Shown here piece by piece: positions 43,778 to 57,522 of a stretch of DNA of 64,000 bases. Below the pieces are notes generated by a model. It was not told where the DNA came from, did not search any database, and worked only from the letters and a program-made list of their open reading frames with translations. Numbering within the stretch: position 1 is the first letter of the stretch; each line of letters starts with the position of its first letter. Source of the stretch: Lindgomyces ingoldianus. Its lineage: Eukaryota; Ascomycota; Dothideomycetes; Pleosporales; Lindgomycetaceae. The stretch covers positions 257,925-321,924 of the forward strand of contig NW_022985220.1 of NCBI RefSeq assembly GCF_010093535.1, in the 5' to 3' direction. The position numbers were made by a program, and so were the translations under genes.

Positions 43778-45644
43778 TGTTGAATAGGATCTGACAGCTA
43801 GCTGCTTATAGTATGAGCACTTAAGTAGCAAGAGTAAGAGTAGTGTACAGTGTGCACAGCATATAAGGTAGGTAAAGTAAGAGCAATATGTTTCTAGTTC
43901 TATTACTCTTATCTTTCCTCTATACAGAGGAAAAGGGGGATATCTAGATGTTTGCGCACAGAGGTTTACGCATAAGCATTATGTAACATAGATACGTGAT
44001 CCTGCTTGTGCGTAATTACTTATATCTAGGCTGCAACGCTGCTACTGTGTATAGACACTAGTAACTTTTCTTTTTGTCTAAAAAGTTACCTTTTATACAC
44101 ATTACTTCCCTTTTATCTATGTAGGTTTATCTAATTATGTTCTACCTTTACTCTACCTTATTTGTTAGGACTTGCCTTAGTAATGCTGTGCGTTAGAATA
44201 GGCTAGTTATGCTATATAAATAGCTTTTTTTTTTCTTTATTCTTTGCTTTCTAAGCTCTGCTGTATAATCCCCTAGCTCTTTTCTCTTTTTATACAGTAC
44301 TAGCAGTAACAGATCCTTATAATAAAAAAGATAATTATGTATAATACAAAAAAATAAAAATAAAAAAATAGGCCTTATATAAAAGTGTTATTAGTCTAGT
44401 TAGTCTAAAGCATCTTTGCACACAGAATCTAGCTAGTCTACAGATGCTTCTATCTAGACAGAGAGGCAGTTAGTTAGAACTAGTAATTAAAAAGCCTAGT
44501 TTAGTGTTTTCTTTATACATGCATTTACTAAGTTATTTTTACTATTAATTTACTTAATTTTAGTAATTTCCCTTTTCTTGTATAATTTACAGAGTAACAT
44601 AATGTTAATTATAAGTTACTTTTTGCTAGTAGTGCCTAGCTTAATAAAGTAATTATATAAAGACCTTAAATCTGTGCAGATTACTACTAGAATTAGTAGT
44701 AGTTTAAGTGTTTATATAATTTACTATAAAGTTATACTAAAAGTAATTATATTATTAAACCTTTTAACTATTTTATATAGTTTGCTAGTAAGGACACTCC
44801 TAGTTACTCTTTTACACTTAGTAAAATTCTAGTGTATAATGTTGCTGTTACAGTCTACAGTTAGACCAGCGTAACTCCACCAGCAGTGCTCCACAATCTA
44901 GCTAGATTAGGACAGGGCTTGCTTAAAGACTAGTTAGAGGACACAGAAGCAGCGCAGCTGCCTGAAATCATAGAAGAATGCGTTGTCTAATAGGGAGGCG
45001 GGCCGCGAATTTAGGGAGCTTAAGGGAGCTTAAGGGAGCCCGCAGGAGTCTCCTTAGCAAACTCCTATAAACTCCTGCTAGCTCCCCTTAGCGCCCTAGC
45101 ACATGTATATAGTCCCTATATTAAACAACTTTTAAGGGGTGTGTTTAATATTTAGTTTATTTATTATATAGACTAAGTAGTATTTAGCTTTCTAAAGAGC
45201 TGTAATACTATTTATATATCTTACACTATATATACCTCTAACCCTGTCTAATAAGGACTGTTTAACCCTAGCCTCCTTACTGCTGCACATAGGGCAAACT
45301 ATAATCTAGTTATTCTACATAAACCTCTATTAGCCTAATAGCCTGTACGTAGGACTGTACACTCTACTAGTTAGCCCCTACCTCCTGTCCTACTTCCCCC
45401 CTAGGAATATTATAAGACCTAAGTGCTTTTTAAAGCAAAAATTATAACATTAAACACTACCCCTTTTAAAAAGTATAGCTACCTTACAACATAACTTAGA
45501 TTCTAACATAGCCTATGCTGCGCTATTAGGATCTACAGAAGTTCCTACCTAAAGTAAAGCTGTTCTAGCAAAAAATTACTAACTTTTAATAAAAAGTAAT
45601 AGAACTATAGAACTTTTTAAAACCCTTAAGCCTCTAGAAAGCTA
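43778..45644. other. Unassigned repetitive DNA, possible LTR at its left end
   Basis: At 43778 the G2 homology ends and a less AT-biased sequence begins with TGTTGAATAGG. A candidate LTR could run from there to a CA near 44311, but I find no second copy in the window. From about 44,846 a block starting TGTTACAGTC could be the 5' end of element G4. A GC-rich patch near 44,999-45,110 carries two and a half copies of agggagctta followed by a partly complementary stretch. No protein motif was recognised. Confidence 0.4.
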
Positions 45645-45649
45645 CTAAC

Positions 45650-45967
45650 TGTCACAATTGTGCACAAGTAAGGTTATAGAGCTTCACAGAGGTCTAGTTT
45701 AATTACTATGTGAGGTATTATAGTAGGTACAAGACGTTGTGTGAGGAATAGGAAGGTTTAGAAAGAAATTAGCAATTAAATACTTAGCTTAGAAGTCTAA
45801 GTGCTTTAGGTATAAATTAAGCCTGTTTTAAGTTTAGTTAGTGTTAAAGTAGTTTATGCTTAAGTTTATGTCTATGTTATGTTATATTTATGTTAGATGT
45901 GCACTAATAATACTCTAGTACACGTCTAATACAGTTATGTCTAGGATCTAGGGAGGATACTATAACA
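45650..45967 (-). repeat. Left LTR (3' LTR) of G3
   Basis: 318 bp, a direct copy of 50996-51313 with mostly transition differences. It carries more A/T-shifted positions than its partner near the inner end (actataaca against ccgtgaca). Confidence 0.88.
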
Positions 45968-48900
45968 GTACCCCCCCCCTTATTAGGAAGGGAATCCTTT
46001 ACATTAGTAGTTCTAGCATTAGGTTGTCTTTGTTAGGGTATAGGTTTAGTTTAGATAGGTATTAGGCGTAGAATTAGGTTACTGTAGAGTTCTTTTATAA
46101 AGCTTTTACAAGTTCCTATAACAGTTTATTATATCTAGTTTATTTTATAAAGTATTTATAAATATGTTTTTTCTTGTTAAACTAAATTTATTTAACATCT
46201 TCTACAACATATTTTAGTTTGTTATTTATAATAATAGGTTTAGGTAGCAGGTTTAGCTGTCTAGGTAGATAGTTAGATTTAAGGGCTGCTTAGCGCAGCA
46301 ATAATACGTGGAACACAGGGTGTATCTTTATGCTGTTAGGTAGGATTAATTAGTAAGTGTGCAATAAGACTATATAGGCTACTGTAAAGAGGCTAAGGTT
46401 CTTCTAATTAAGTTTTTTTAATTATTAGTTTATTTAGATATTTCTAGCATCTAGCTAGACCTTCTTGCTAGCTGCATACACAGGGGCAGGAGTTTAGGAT
46501 TAGTTTACGTACTTTTGTTAAAGAGCTTAAGCCTATGTAAGCTTTTTATAAATGTATTTAGATATGTTTTAGATCTTATTAATAAGTCTATTTACATCTA
46601 TTACTTATATAGATTAATAAGTTAGTTAGAGGGTATTTAAAAGTAGTTTAAATTTTATTTAAAAGTAGTATTTATAGTTTGCTAAGAACAGGGATACTTG
46701 TGTTAATTTAGATGTTGTATTATTAGCTTTAAACTATGCTATAGCTAACTATTTTACCTAGTTTCTCTACTAGTAGTTTGTGTACACTTATAAGACTTAT
46801 TTTATTACAGTGTTTGTGTTCTTAGTCTAGCTGTTAGTCTCTAGGTAAAAAGCTGTAGATAGATAGGGGATAATTTAGAGCTATTTACAGAGTTTGTCCT
46901 AGAAGGCTAAGACAAACTGTGTACCTCTGTCTAATATAATTATGTTAGGCAGGCTATAGTAAACCTATACATATTAGTAGAATAACTAGGCTATATTAGA
47001 GGCAGTTATAGAGGAACATAGTATTAAGTGTTAATACTTAGTTAAGTAATTAACAACTACTATAATATTTATATACCCTTTAGATAAAGGTAGGTTTATA
47101 ATAAAATTAATTAATATGTCTTTCTAAGCTTATTTAGAGATTAGAAGTAGTTTAAGTAGGCTATTATACCTTTCTTAAGAGGCCTTTACTTTACAGTAAG
47201 TATAGCAACATAATACGTATTAGCGTACAGTATAGAACATGCGGGGCTAGTAGTACTCTCTCTGTAGTAGGTCAAGAGTCTTTCCTCTGCCTAGGTGTTC
47301 TTTAATAGGTAAGTTGTGTATAATTTAGAGTAGTTTAATTCTTAGTTTATTAGAATTAGAGATTATAAGTTAGTTATAGTAATATAGCTTACTATTTTAG
47401 TTTTTATAGTTAGCTAGTGTTACCTTCTTTAACTAACTAGCGCTGTTTTAGAGCAGGTCTAAAGTTTTTTAAATAAATTTATTATTTAGATACTTATTAG
47501 TAATAATTTAATTAATTATCTAATCTGTTTTATTTAGGTTAAGGTCTAAAAATAGCTTAAGTTAGAGTAGAGTTTAGTGTTAAGCCTTTTACACTTTTTT
47601 CTAAGTAAGGATGTTTTAGGATTGCCTTATAAAAGCATCTAGTTTCCCTCTGTCTTAACTAGGACAATAAGTAATTTTAAAATTAAAATAGAACAGATAT
47701 TTAGACTAATAAGCATGTTAGTAGCTAAGTTATTTTATAGTTGCAAAGTACTACAAGTTCTTATAGTTAGATAGAACCTGTATTAGATGCGCTGCACCTT
47801 CTAGTTTAGGTTACTATTATTTAAAGTAGTGTACTATAGCAAGTAATTTCTTATTATAGATCTTATAATTGCCTTCTGCAGGGCTTATTCTTTTTAAGAA
47901 GTATGCAATAGGCCTAATAGTCCTGTCTAGCTTAGTCTAGGAGAGAACTTCTGCTACTATGTAGTCTAAGGCATTAGCTTCTATAAGTATTAGTAGTTTA
48001 GAGTTAAAGTAGTAGAGTATTAGGGCTTTAGTAAAGGCTTTCTTTAGCTAGTTAAAAGACTATTAGTAATTTAAGTTAAAGTTAAATTAAATCTTTTTTT
48101 TAGTAAGTGTAATTATAAGGCTTACTAGCTATAAAAAGTTATTAATAAATTATTAGTAGAAGTTAGTAAATTTTATAAAGGCTTAAATATCTTTTATGTC
48201 CTTTAGGTATTACTAATCTAGCATAGTCTAAACCTTAATAGGGTCTATTTAGATGCTATCTGTAGAGATTACATATTCTAAATACATAACCTTTAATTAG
48301 TAGAACTTGCATTTGTCTATGTTAAGTTATAGACCTGCTTCTTCTATAGCCTTTAGCACTAGGCGTACATGCTGTTTATGCTCTAAAAGGCTATTACTAT
48401 AGATTAGAATATTATTAATATATGTAGTGCAGAACATGTCTAGGTAGGGTTAAAGTAAGTTGTTTACAAAATGTTAAAAAGTACTAAGCGTGTTAGCTAA
48501 GCTAAAGGGCATTACTAGGTACTTAAATAGTCTATATTAAGTCTAAAACACTGTTAGCTACTTGTTACCTTTTACTATTCTTAGCTTATTAAAGGTAGTA
48601 ATAATATCTAACTTTATAAAGTACTTTGCTTTACTTAGTTAGCTTAGAGTTTCTTATAAAAAAAGAATTAAGTATTAGTTTTTAATAGTAACAGCATTTA
48701 GTTCTTAGTAGTTAACATAGAATTAAAGCCTACCCCTAGGTTTCTTTATAAATAGTATAGGTAACACTACTAGTAAGAAGCTAGCTTAAATAAACCCTTT
48801 TTTAGGTTTTTATTAAGGTATTTTTAGAGCACTTTTAATTTATTTAGCAACATCTTATATAGTAGCCTATAACTAGGTTGTTTACTAGGCTTAAAAGTTA

Positions 48901-50995
48901 TTTAGTAATTATATAGATGTTATATTAAAAGCTTATTAGACTTATCTTAAAAGAAAACATGTAATAGGTTGTAGTAGTCTTAAGAGACTATTATCTTTAG
49001 GTTAGTGTATTTTTAGAGAGCTAAAGCTTAGTCTATATTAGAAATTATAACTATGTAGATTTTGTAATCTAGTTATTAAGCTAAGGTTATAAACAGGGCA
49101 GGTTCTATATAGCAGATGTCTATTTGCTGTTTAAGTCCTAGTTTATGTCTAAATTAGGTAGGTAGAGATTCTTTAAAGGCTTTTTTTTCTTTAAGTTTAG
49201 GCAGTTATTAAATTATTTTACATAGCTTATCTTAGTAAAAGGCCTAGCTTATTAGCCTTACTTAGGTAGTTCTTCTCTAGGTTATTAAGGAGTAGGTCTA
49301 GAGACCTTCTATATTAAGTGCTATTTAGGTGTTGTTTAGGTGTAAGCGTAAGCATATATTTTAGCATTAAAAAGAGTTAAAGTTTAGAACTTACTTTTAG
49401 TAATTAAAGGCAACTTTATACTAATATAGCTATAGTTGTCTTAGGATTAGGTTATAACATCCTGTGTTTATTACATAGAGTTTAATCTGCTTCTTATAGT
49501 GTTAGTAGGTAATTATAATAGTTATAGTATAGAAGATAGAACTTTTTTTAAGTTATTTTCTATTAAATCTAGTTAGGTAAATTATTTAAGTAAGCAGTGT
49601 TAATTAGAGATTTAGTTTACACACTAGTTTTTTATTAATGTAACCTATACTATTTACTTCTAAGTTAATAAGAGCTTATATTAGAGCTAATATAGTTTTT
49701 TATTATAAATATATAAAAATATTAACTTAGTACTTCTAGTTATTAGTAGGGGACTTAGCCTATAGGTTAGCAGAGATCTAGTGTTAAATTAGTCCTAGGG
49801 GGCAACTTAGCCCTAGGACAAGCCTTTTTGTAGGCTCCTACTGCTATAGCTGCAGCTATGTTAAGAGTAGTAAGAGAGATTAGAGCTTAAAGATAAGTTA
49901 AAGTCCTTACAGAAATAAAATTAAAATAGTAAAAATCTTTAATAAGTGCTAGCAGCGCTACTTATGTAGACTTAAGAAAGAGAAATAAAGCAGTTTTAGA
50001 AAATATAACTATGCTTACTACACTTAAAGCATTAACTTTTCTTTTTGTAATTTTTACGCTTTTTAGAACTAACTAAAGCATAATTTAAATTAATTTTTAT
50101 TACATTAAGGTCTTTATTTGCAACTGCACTAGTTTAGGGGCGTATTAGGGCTTGTACAGGGAGGAACCTTATGTTATTATTATAAGTAGTAATTAGGTTT
50201 GCATACGCGTTAAGGTTGTTTAGGAGAGGTTCTTCTACTATAGCGTGTTACAGTTTAGTTAAGAGGGAGTTATATAGAGCTATAATTAAACCTATCTTAT
50301 TTAGGCCTATATTAAATGCAAGTTAGTAGAACTTAGTAAAGTGTAAAGTAAAGCTTTTTTATTATTATTATAAAGTGTTTAGGTAACTTAGGGCTGTTAA
50401 CTTTTTATTTAAGTCTTTATAAGTTGTTTACAGAAACGCTATAAATTAATCTAGGTTAATAATATTCTTATTTATTAGTAAGTTAATTAAAGCTGTTATG
50501 TTATAGTTAAGTTAAGAGTAGGCATATAGTAACTAGAAGTATTTAGAGAGGAATTAGTCTATGTTTCTTTTAAGTTTATATTAGAGCTTGCATAAAAAGG
50601 AAGGTAGGCCTTTCTGTTTTTTATTAAACAGCAGGGGATTAGAGAGTTAGTTAGATTTTATTACTAGGTTAGAAAGGTTACAGGTTATAGGCAGTGTTAG
50701 ACAGAAGAGAGTTAAGCTATCTCTAGACTTCTAGGTAGGCTTTAAGGCTAGTAAGTTCTTAGTTCTTACTACTATAATAAAAGTTAAGGCAGAAATAGAC
50801 TACTTAATAACGCAAAGCTGTTCTTTAAAGTTTTTTTAAAAAGCTTTTAAGTTTACAACATAGCAGCTTTCTTATAAAGTAAGCGCTTTTTAGAAGGCTT
50901 CTTAGCTTACTCTAATAGCTTAGAGTTATGTAAGTACTAAGCTTATTAGATTAGGTTTAGAGGCTATTCTTAGCTAGGGTTTTAACACAATGTAA

Positions 50996-51313
50996 TGTTA
51001 TAATTGTGTATAAGTAAGGTTATAAAGCTTTATAAAGGTCTAGTTTAATTACTATGTAAGGTATTATAGTAGGTACAAAACGTTGTGTAAGGAACAGGAA
51101 GGTTTAGAAAGAAATTAGTAATTAAATACTTAGCTTAAAAGTCTAAGCGCTTTAGGTATAAATTAAGCCTGTTTTAGGTTTAGTTAGTGTTAAGGCAGTT
51201 TGTGCTTAAGTTTATGTCTGTGTTGTGTTATGTTTGTGTTAGACGTGCACTAATAATACTCTAGTACGCGTCTAATACAGTTATGTCTGGGATCTGGGGA
51301 GGATACCGTGACA
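50996..51313 (-). repeat. Right LTR (5' LTR) of G3
   Basis: 318 bp, ends with the intact GTGACA terminus followed directly by the CTAAC target duplication. Confidence 0.88.
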
Positions 51314-54300
51314 CTAACTAAGCCTATTAAATACATAAATTATAAGTAAAGCTAGTAAAGATCTAGAACATCTTAATAAAAAAGTAAGTATTATAGCTAA
51401 AAAGACTTTAAGACTAGCTTTTTTAAAGCCTTTTAAAAAATTATTAAAAGACCTTTAACTATTTTTTATAAAATGTTACCTCTATATATAATACAACAAA
51501 GAAGCATTTTAGACTAACATAGAAATAATATCCTAGATAGGACTACACCTAAAAGGCCCCCCTACAATTTAGTTTTAACTCTATGCAGACAACTAGATAA
51601 ACTTTAGAGTAAATAGTAAAGCACTTACCTCTAAAACTAAAGAAATATTTAGCAGTATTAAAAACTTTAAAAAAGCCCTAACAGCTATTTATAAGACTTT
51701 AGATAAAAAGAAAATTGCAGCTAATAAGCTAGACACTATAAAATAAAGAAACAACCTAGTTTAAAATTATGCAGCACGCTTTAGAGAATAACTAGCTATC
51801 TGCAGATAGACAGACTAGAAAGCTCTCTACTGCATGTTCTATAATAGGCTAAGTAAAATAGTAAAGGATAAGTTTATGCATAGTAATAAGCTAACTACTC
51901 TTAAAAATTTTATTATGTAAGTAACAACCTATAACAACTACTATAAAAAGTGTAAAAAAGAAAAGAAATAAAAAAAAACTCTTTAAAAACTAAAATTTAG
52001 TCTTAAGAAAAAAAAGCTTTTATAATATAATAAAAAACTAATAGACCTTAGTTACATAAAGCATACATAGAGCCTCTTCTCTAAGAAAAGCTAAGTTCTA
52101 GGACATAATAAGCCACCTCTAACAAAGGAACAATAAAAGTAGCTAGAGAACAAGGCCTGCCTAAACTATAAAAAAGTAGAACATTTCTGCTAAAATTACC
52201 TAGACTTTTAAAAGAGGGAGAATAAAAATACTACTACAATAATAAAAGCTATTACTGCTAAATACAGCCTTATAAATAAGAAAATATTAGAAAAATTAAA
52301 CAACAAACTTTACTAGTAATGCAGAGGTAACTATTCTTTAAATAACTGTTTTAAAGTGTACTAAGAAGTAGTTATTTAAAACTTTAGTAGCTTTAATATA
52401 GTATTACAGGACCTTATAATTCTTAAGGGATACAAAGAAGAGACTTAGATCTAAGGATATATTATAAATGTTTATAAAAAAGAAAAACAGTTCCCTCTTT
52501 AAGACTAAACCCCTAGCACTTTAGCAAAAAAGCTCTTCTAACAGTTTTAAAAATGTAAATGCTAGAAATGCAGTTTATAACACAACTACTTAAGTTATTG
52601 CATAGTTATGCTTTACTAAATAAATATTAGCAACAACTACCTTACATTTAACATTATATAATAAATAGCTAAAGTTAAATATAATATTATAGATAAAAAA
52701 GAATAATAGCAGTTTTTTATAAAAGTCTAAGACTAGAAACTAGAAGGACTAGGCAGACCTGCTAGGTTTAAAGTCCTAAAGCTAGTACCTAGGAAGCCTA
52801 AGACACCACTTCTAAGCCTTATAATTAGCAGAAAGGCTTTAGTAATGCAACAGAGCTATAGTTAGTGCACACTTTATAGAAATAAAACCTATAGCACTAA
52901 CAATTACTAATAGAAAGGACACCCTGTTTAGATAGTACAAACATAGAAATACCCTTAGTAGACCTAGGAGAGTCCCTTTAACATGTTACATAGACCTAAC
53001 AATTGTCTATACCCCTAGTACTAATGCACGCAATAGTATTGCCTTAAGCATTAAAACAATAAGCATAAAACAGGCTAGTAGCCTACATAAAAGAAGAACT
53101 ATAATAGATGCTTATAGTAAGGAACAGCCTTAGCCTGTAAAACTATAAACTGTTACACCTGCTAAACAGCTCCCCTACACAAGCAGAAGAGATAAGCAGC
53201 ATGTAAAGAATAAAATAACTACTAGTTCTACTACTTCTAGTAAAAAGCAGTAAAAAAAGAAGACTACTTAACATTATATTATCTAGTTAAAAATTATAAA
53301 TGTAAAGCAGCTAACTACTATAATTAAAAACATTAAATTTACAAAAAAAAAAGATAAATTTAATAATAACTTATAAAACATTAACTCTTATCCTTTTTCT
53401 AATAAAAAAGTTAAGCATAACATATTAGCAGTAATTATAGTAGGACAAGGGGCAGGACACAGCCTTACAACCACCTTCACGTATAAAGAATGGCCTAGAC
53501 TAGCCCTTATAGACAGCAGATGCACCTTTACTGCTATAAATAAAGATTAAGTAGATAAATAAAGTATACTATTCTACATAAAGAAAAACCTGTTTAAGGT
53601 AACCCTTACTAATGCATTATTTATTAAGTATAGTAGAGGATAGATTAACCTAGAAACCTATAAAAAGAACCTTAAGACCTCTAACATAAAAGACTAGAGG
53701 TCTATAAATATACTTAAGCTAGAAGGCAAGTATAATGTAATTCTAGGCTATAACTAGCTTAGAGCCTATAACCTTGTAATTAACTAGAAAACTATAACTA
53801 TAAAGACTCCTAACAACTATGCACACATAACCTAGTTAGCATGCTATAATAACTGTTACCTAGTCTATAAATAAGTAAAACAGAGTAGTAGTTACTACTC
53901 TAAGAAAAGGAAACTTTAAAAATTTCCCTACTAAAAGCTAAAAGCTTAGGTAATAAGAATAATAAAAAAAAAGCTTAAAAAAGTCTCTTATAAAAAAATT
54001 AAGGTAGATAAGAATATAGAATAAGTTAGCGTTATTTAAACTTAGAAAGAAGGCTACATCCTAACTAAATATAAAGATTATAAGGACATATTTAGAACAC
54101 TAGAAGACCTAAGAGAACTACTACTACATTAGCCTTAGAATTATGCTATTAATCTAATAAAAAATTATAATTTAAAAACCTATAAGCTTTACCCCTTAAC
54201 AAGGGCATAAAAAGAGGCCTTATAAAAATATATTAATAAGATGCTAGTATAAGGCTATATCTAGAAAAGCTATAGCCTAGTAGTCTTAGCTATAGTCTTT

Positions 54301-57300
54301 GCAAAAAAGAAAAAAAGAAAAATTTAAGTCTATTAGGACTATAAAACTCTAAATAATAACATAATTTAAAACTAATTTCTCTTACTAATTATACAAGATA
54401 TTATAAACTAATTAAAAGGAACCTAGTACTTTATAAAGTTTAATGTATAAGACAGATTTAATAAGATAAGAATAAGAGAAGGTAATAAATAGCTTATAGT
54501 GTTTAAGACCCTATAAAGACTTTATAAACTATTAGTAATGCTGTTTAGCTTAATAAATGCCCTAGTAATATTTTAGTAAATTATTAATACAGCCCTTAAC
54601 TTATACCTTAATGTCTTTACCTTAGTATATTTAGATAACGTCCTTATCTATTTAAAAGATACCCTAGAAGACTATGTATAAAAAGTATAAAAAGTCTTAG
54701 AACAGCTTAGAAAGTATAGACTTTACCTGTAGCTCTCTAAATATAAATTCTATGTTACTAAAATAAAACACTTAGAATTTATAATTAATAAAGAAGAAAT
54801 AAAGATTAACCTAGCTAAAATATAAAAGGTACTTAAATAGCCTAAACTTATAATAGTTAAAGAGGTTAAAAAATTCCTAAGACTGTTAGGCTACATTAGA
54901 CAAATAATTAAGGATTATTTAAAAATTGCTATACTGTTAACAAACGCTATAACTAAGGAATAGGCAATAGTAAAGTTTGTCTAGACCTTATAAATAAATA
55001 AAGCATTTACAGCGCTAAAAAGAGCTATAACAGACTAACTAGTACTAAGAATGTATAACCTATAATTAGATACTAAGATCCACACAGACGCGTCCCTAGA
55101 AGCCAGCAGGGCTGCGTTGTATTAGAAATAGGAAGACAGAAAATAGCACCTAGTTGCGTACTATTCTGCTAAGTTTTTAGGACCTAAGGCTAACTATAGT
55201 ATACCTAACAAAGAACTAAAAGTAATATTAAATGCTATAAAAGTATAGGCTATAAAGCTACATAAAATAGTAAAGCTATTCTATATTATAACTAACTATG
55301 TAAATCTAGTTACATTTCTAATAGTAAAAAAACTCTTGCTAATGCACATAAAATAAGTAATAAAGCTTGCCTAGTTTAACTGCATTATTAAGCATGTTTT
55401 AGGAACACAGAACTAGCAGGCTAACGCCCTTAGCTAAAGGCTAAACTACTTTAATAAAGAAGAGGAAAGAACTAAAAAGTTTACACTCTTTAAAAAAACT
55501 AATAAAAGATAGATCTATAATAGGCCCTAACTTATAAAGGAATTCTACATGCTTATAGCTAGTAAGTAGGGATAGAAGAACTTAATCTAGGAATATTATA
55601 AATCTCTAATGTTTAGACATCTAGGGATAGGCACCCTCTAGAAAAAGCTAAGAGCTGTTATACTATAATAAATACCTAAAGTAAAGCAACTATGCACAGA
55701 GGTGCTTAGAGAATGTAATACCTGTAATAGAAACAACCTGCAGAGGCACAGGCTATATAGGCACCTTTAACTAATTAAAGCTCTAAAGTTACTATAGATA
55801 ATAATTATAATAAACTTTATTATAGGATTACCCCTATCTAAAAAGCTAGAAACAGATAAGATGTGCAACATAATTATAGTAGCCTTAGATAAAACTACTA
55901 AGTATCTGCACACTTAGCCCTTTAAAAAAAATAACAGCTAAAAAATTTATATATAAATTAAAATAAAATATAATATTAGTATATAAATGCCCTAAGATTA
56001 TTATCTCTAACTAAGATAAGCTATTTACTAGCAGTTTCTAAAAAGCAGTAATACAGCACTTTAGTATAACACACAAGCTATTAACAGCCTACTACCTATA
56101 AATAGACAGTTAGACTAAAAGAGTAAACGTAGAAGTAGAAAAGTACCTAAGAAAGTATATTTTTTATACTTAAGATAATTAGGCAGCATAGCTTCTAATA
56201 GCGCAGTTAGCTATTAATAATATAAAGTTAGCTATAATAAAAGAAACGCTATACAAAGCTAATTTTAGTTATAACTCTTACTTTACATTACATAGAAATT
56301 AACTTATAGACCTATAAGAGTTAATAAATTAGCTAACAGACCTATGTTAGATATATAAGAAATTAGCTGTAGAAGCTAGATCTAGCTAAGAAATAATAGA
56401 GAAATATATAAACAAATTATAATAACTAGGACTAAAAATCTACCTAGAAGACTATGTGTATCTTAACACTAAGAACTTTAAGATACCTAGGCCCTCTAAA
56501 AAGCTAGTAAAAAAAAGAATAAAACTATATAAAGTTCTATAGACTTAACAGAACAATTACAAGCTTAAGCTTCCCCTACGCATAAAGATACACCTATAGT
56601 TCTATATCTCTAGACTAGAAAAGGCACCTAAAGAAATTCCCTTATTTATATAAAAATAAAAAGACAAAGAAATAGAATATAAAGTTAAACACATTATAAG
56701 TAATTAAAAAAACTAAAAAGAATTTTTAGTAAAATAAAAAAAGTAGCTTACTAGTAAAAATACATAAAAACTAGCTAAGAATTTAAAAAATGCGCAGCTA
56801 TTAGTATAAAAGTACCTTTAGGCTTATCTAAAAGAAACTAGCTAGGCAATAAAGCACTTATATTAAAAGGAATAGCTATGTTATTACTAGATAGTAGCAG
56901 CTTTTAGAGACAAGTCCTAGCTAATAAAGGCTAAGAAAAGAAGTAGCTCTTTACTTTAGCCTTAAAAGCTTTTATTTTATTTAAGAAAAAAAAGTCTCTT
57001 TTTAAGTACTTTACATAATAAGCCTTTAATAAATCTAATAACTTTTAGATATAATCTTGTTTAGAACACTCCTTATTTATTGCCCCTAGCATCTTCTCCT
57101 ATAAGTAAAGCTACTTCTAGTCCTAAGCCTACTGCTCTTCTAGTAGAAGGCGCTTGCAGGCTAGCTGCTCCTTTAGTAAGGCACACTTTTAAGCCTTTAT
57201 AATAAAAGCTTTTTAAAGAAGCGCCTTCCTCTCTTTCTCTAAGCAGTCCTAGGCAGCATTAAAGATAAAAGCATTACACTTACTATACTTTTTTACACAC

Positions 57301-57522
57301 TTAACATAGTTATTTAAGAACAGCGTTAACACACATAATAACCCTAAGAACTAGTAAGCGCTATAAGGCCTTATCTTTGTCTAGTAAAGAGGATTAAAAT
57401 AAAGAGCAACATAAAGATAATAAGACAAATAGAACTAATAAGCTATTTAGTATAAAAAGAATAGATATTAAGGATGCCTTCTAGTAGGTAGACGCACACC
57501 TTATAAACAAACCCTTACTAAC
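51314..57522 (+). mobile_element. Gypsy chromovirus relic G4 (gag-pol remnants), interrupted by G3
   Basis: Plus-strand remnants of an LTR element, read through stops. A gag zinc knuckle lies at 52158-52199 in C-x2-C-x4-H-x4-C spacing, with Tyr at its second and fourth Cys. The reverse transcriptase spans about 54,300-54,900 and has YLDN at 54628-54639 followed by VLIY. The RNase H motif TDAS survives at 55084-55095, and YSIPNKELK follows. The integrase zinc-binding segment (HLGIGTL ... CNTC) and core lie at about 55,610-56,400, and a chromodomain-like stretch at about 56,660-56,800 (EYKVKHII, then KEFLVK). The 5' end lies left of G3, perhaps near 44,846, because the G3 target duplication shows that both sides were once continuous. 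The 3' LTR was not identified; 57,523 marks a new sequence. Confidence 0.78.

Larger units (their letters stand above)
45650..51313 (-). mobile_element. Complete Gypsy element G3 (5,664 bp), RIP-inactivated
   Basis: Two LTRs of exactly 318 bp (45650-45967 and 50996-51313) in direct orientation start TGTCAC/TGTTAT and end TAACA/TGACA. The 5-bp duplication CTAAC flanks the element (45645-45649, 51314-51318). Just inside the left LTR the minus strand has a run of ten G (45977-45968 region), the polypurine tract, so the element is transcribed from right to left. On the minus strand a Ty3/Gypsy reverse transcriptase is readable at about 48,900-48,200. It has YINN at 48422-48411 in place of the catalytic YxDD, followed by ILIYS, and then the downstream RNase H-side helices. 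Stops are frequent. It lies inside element G4. Confidence 0.88.
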
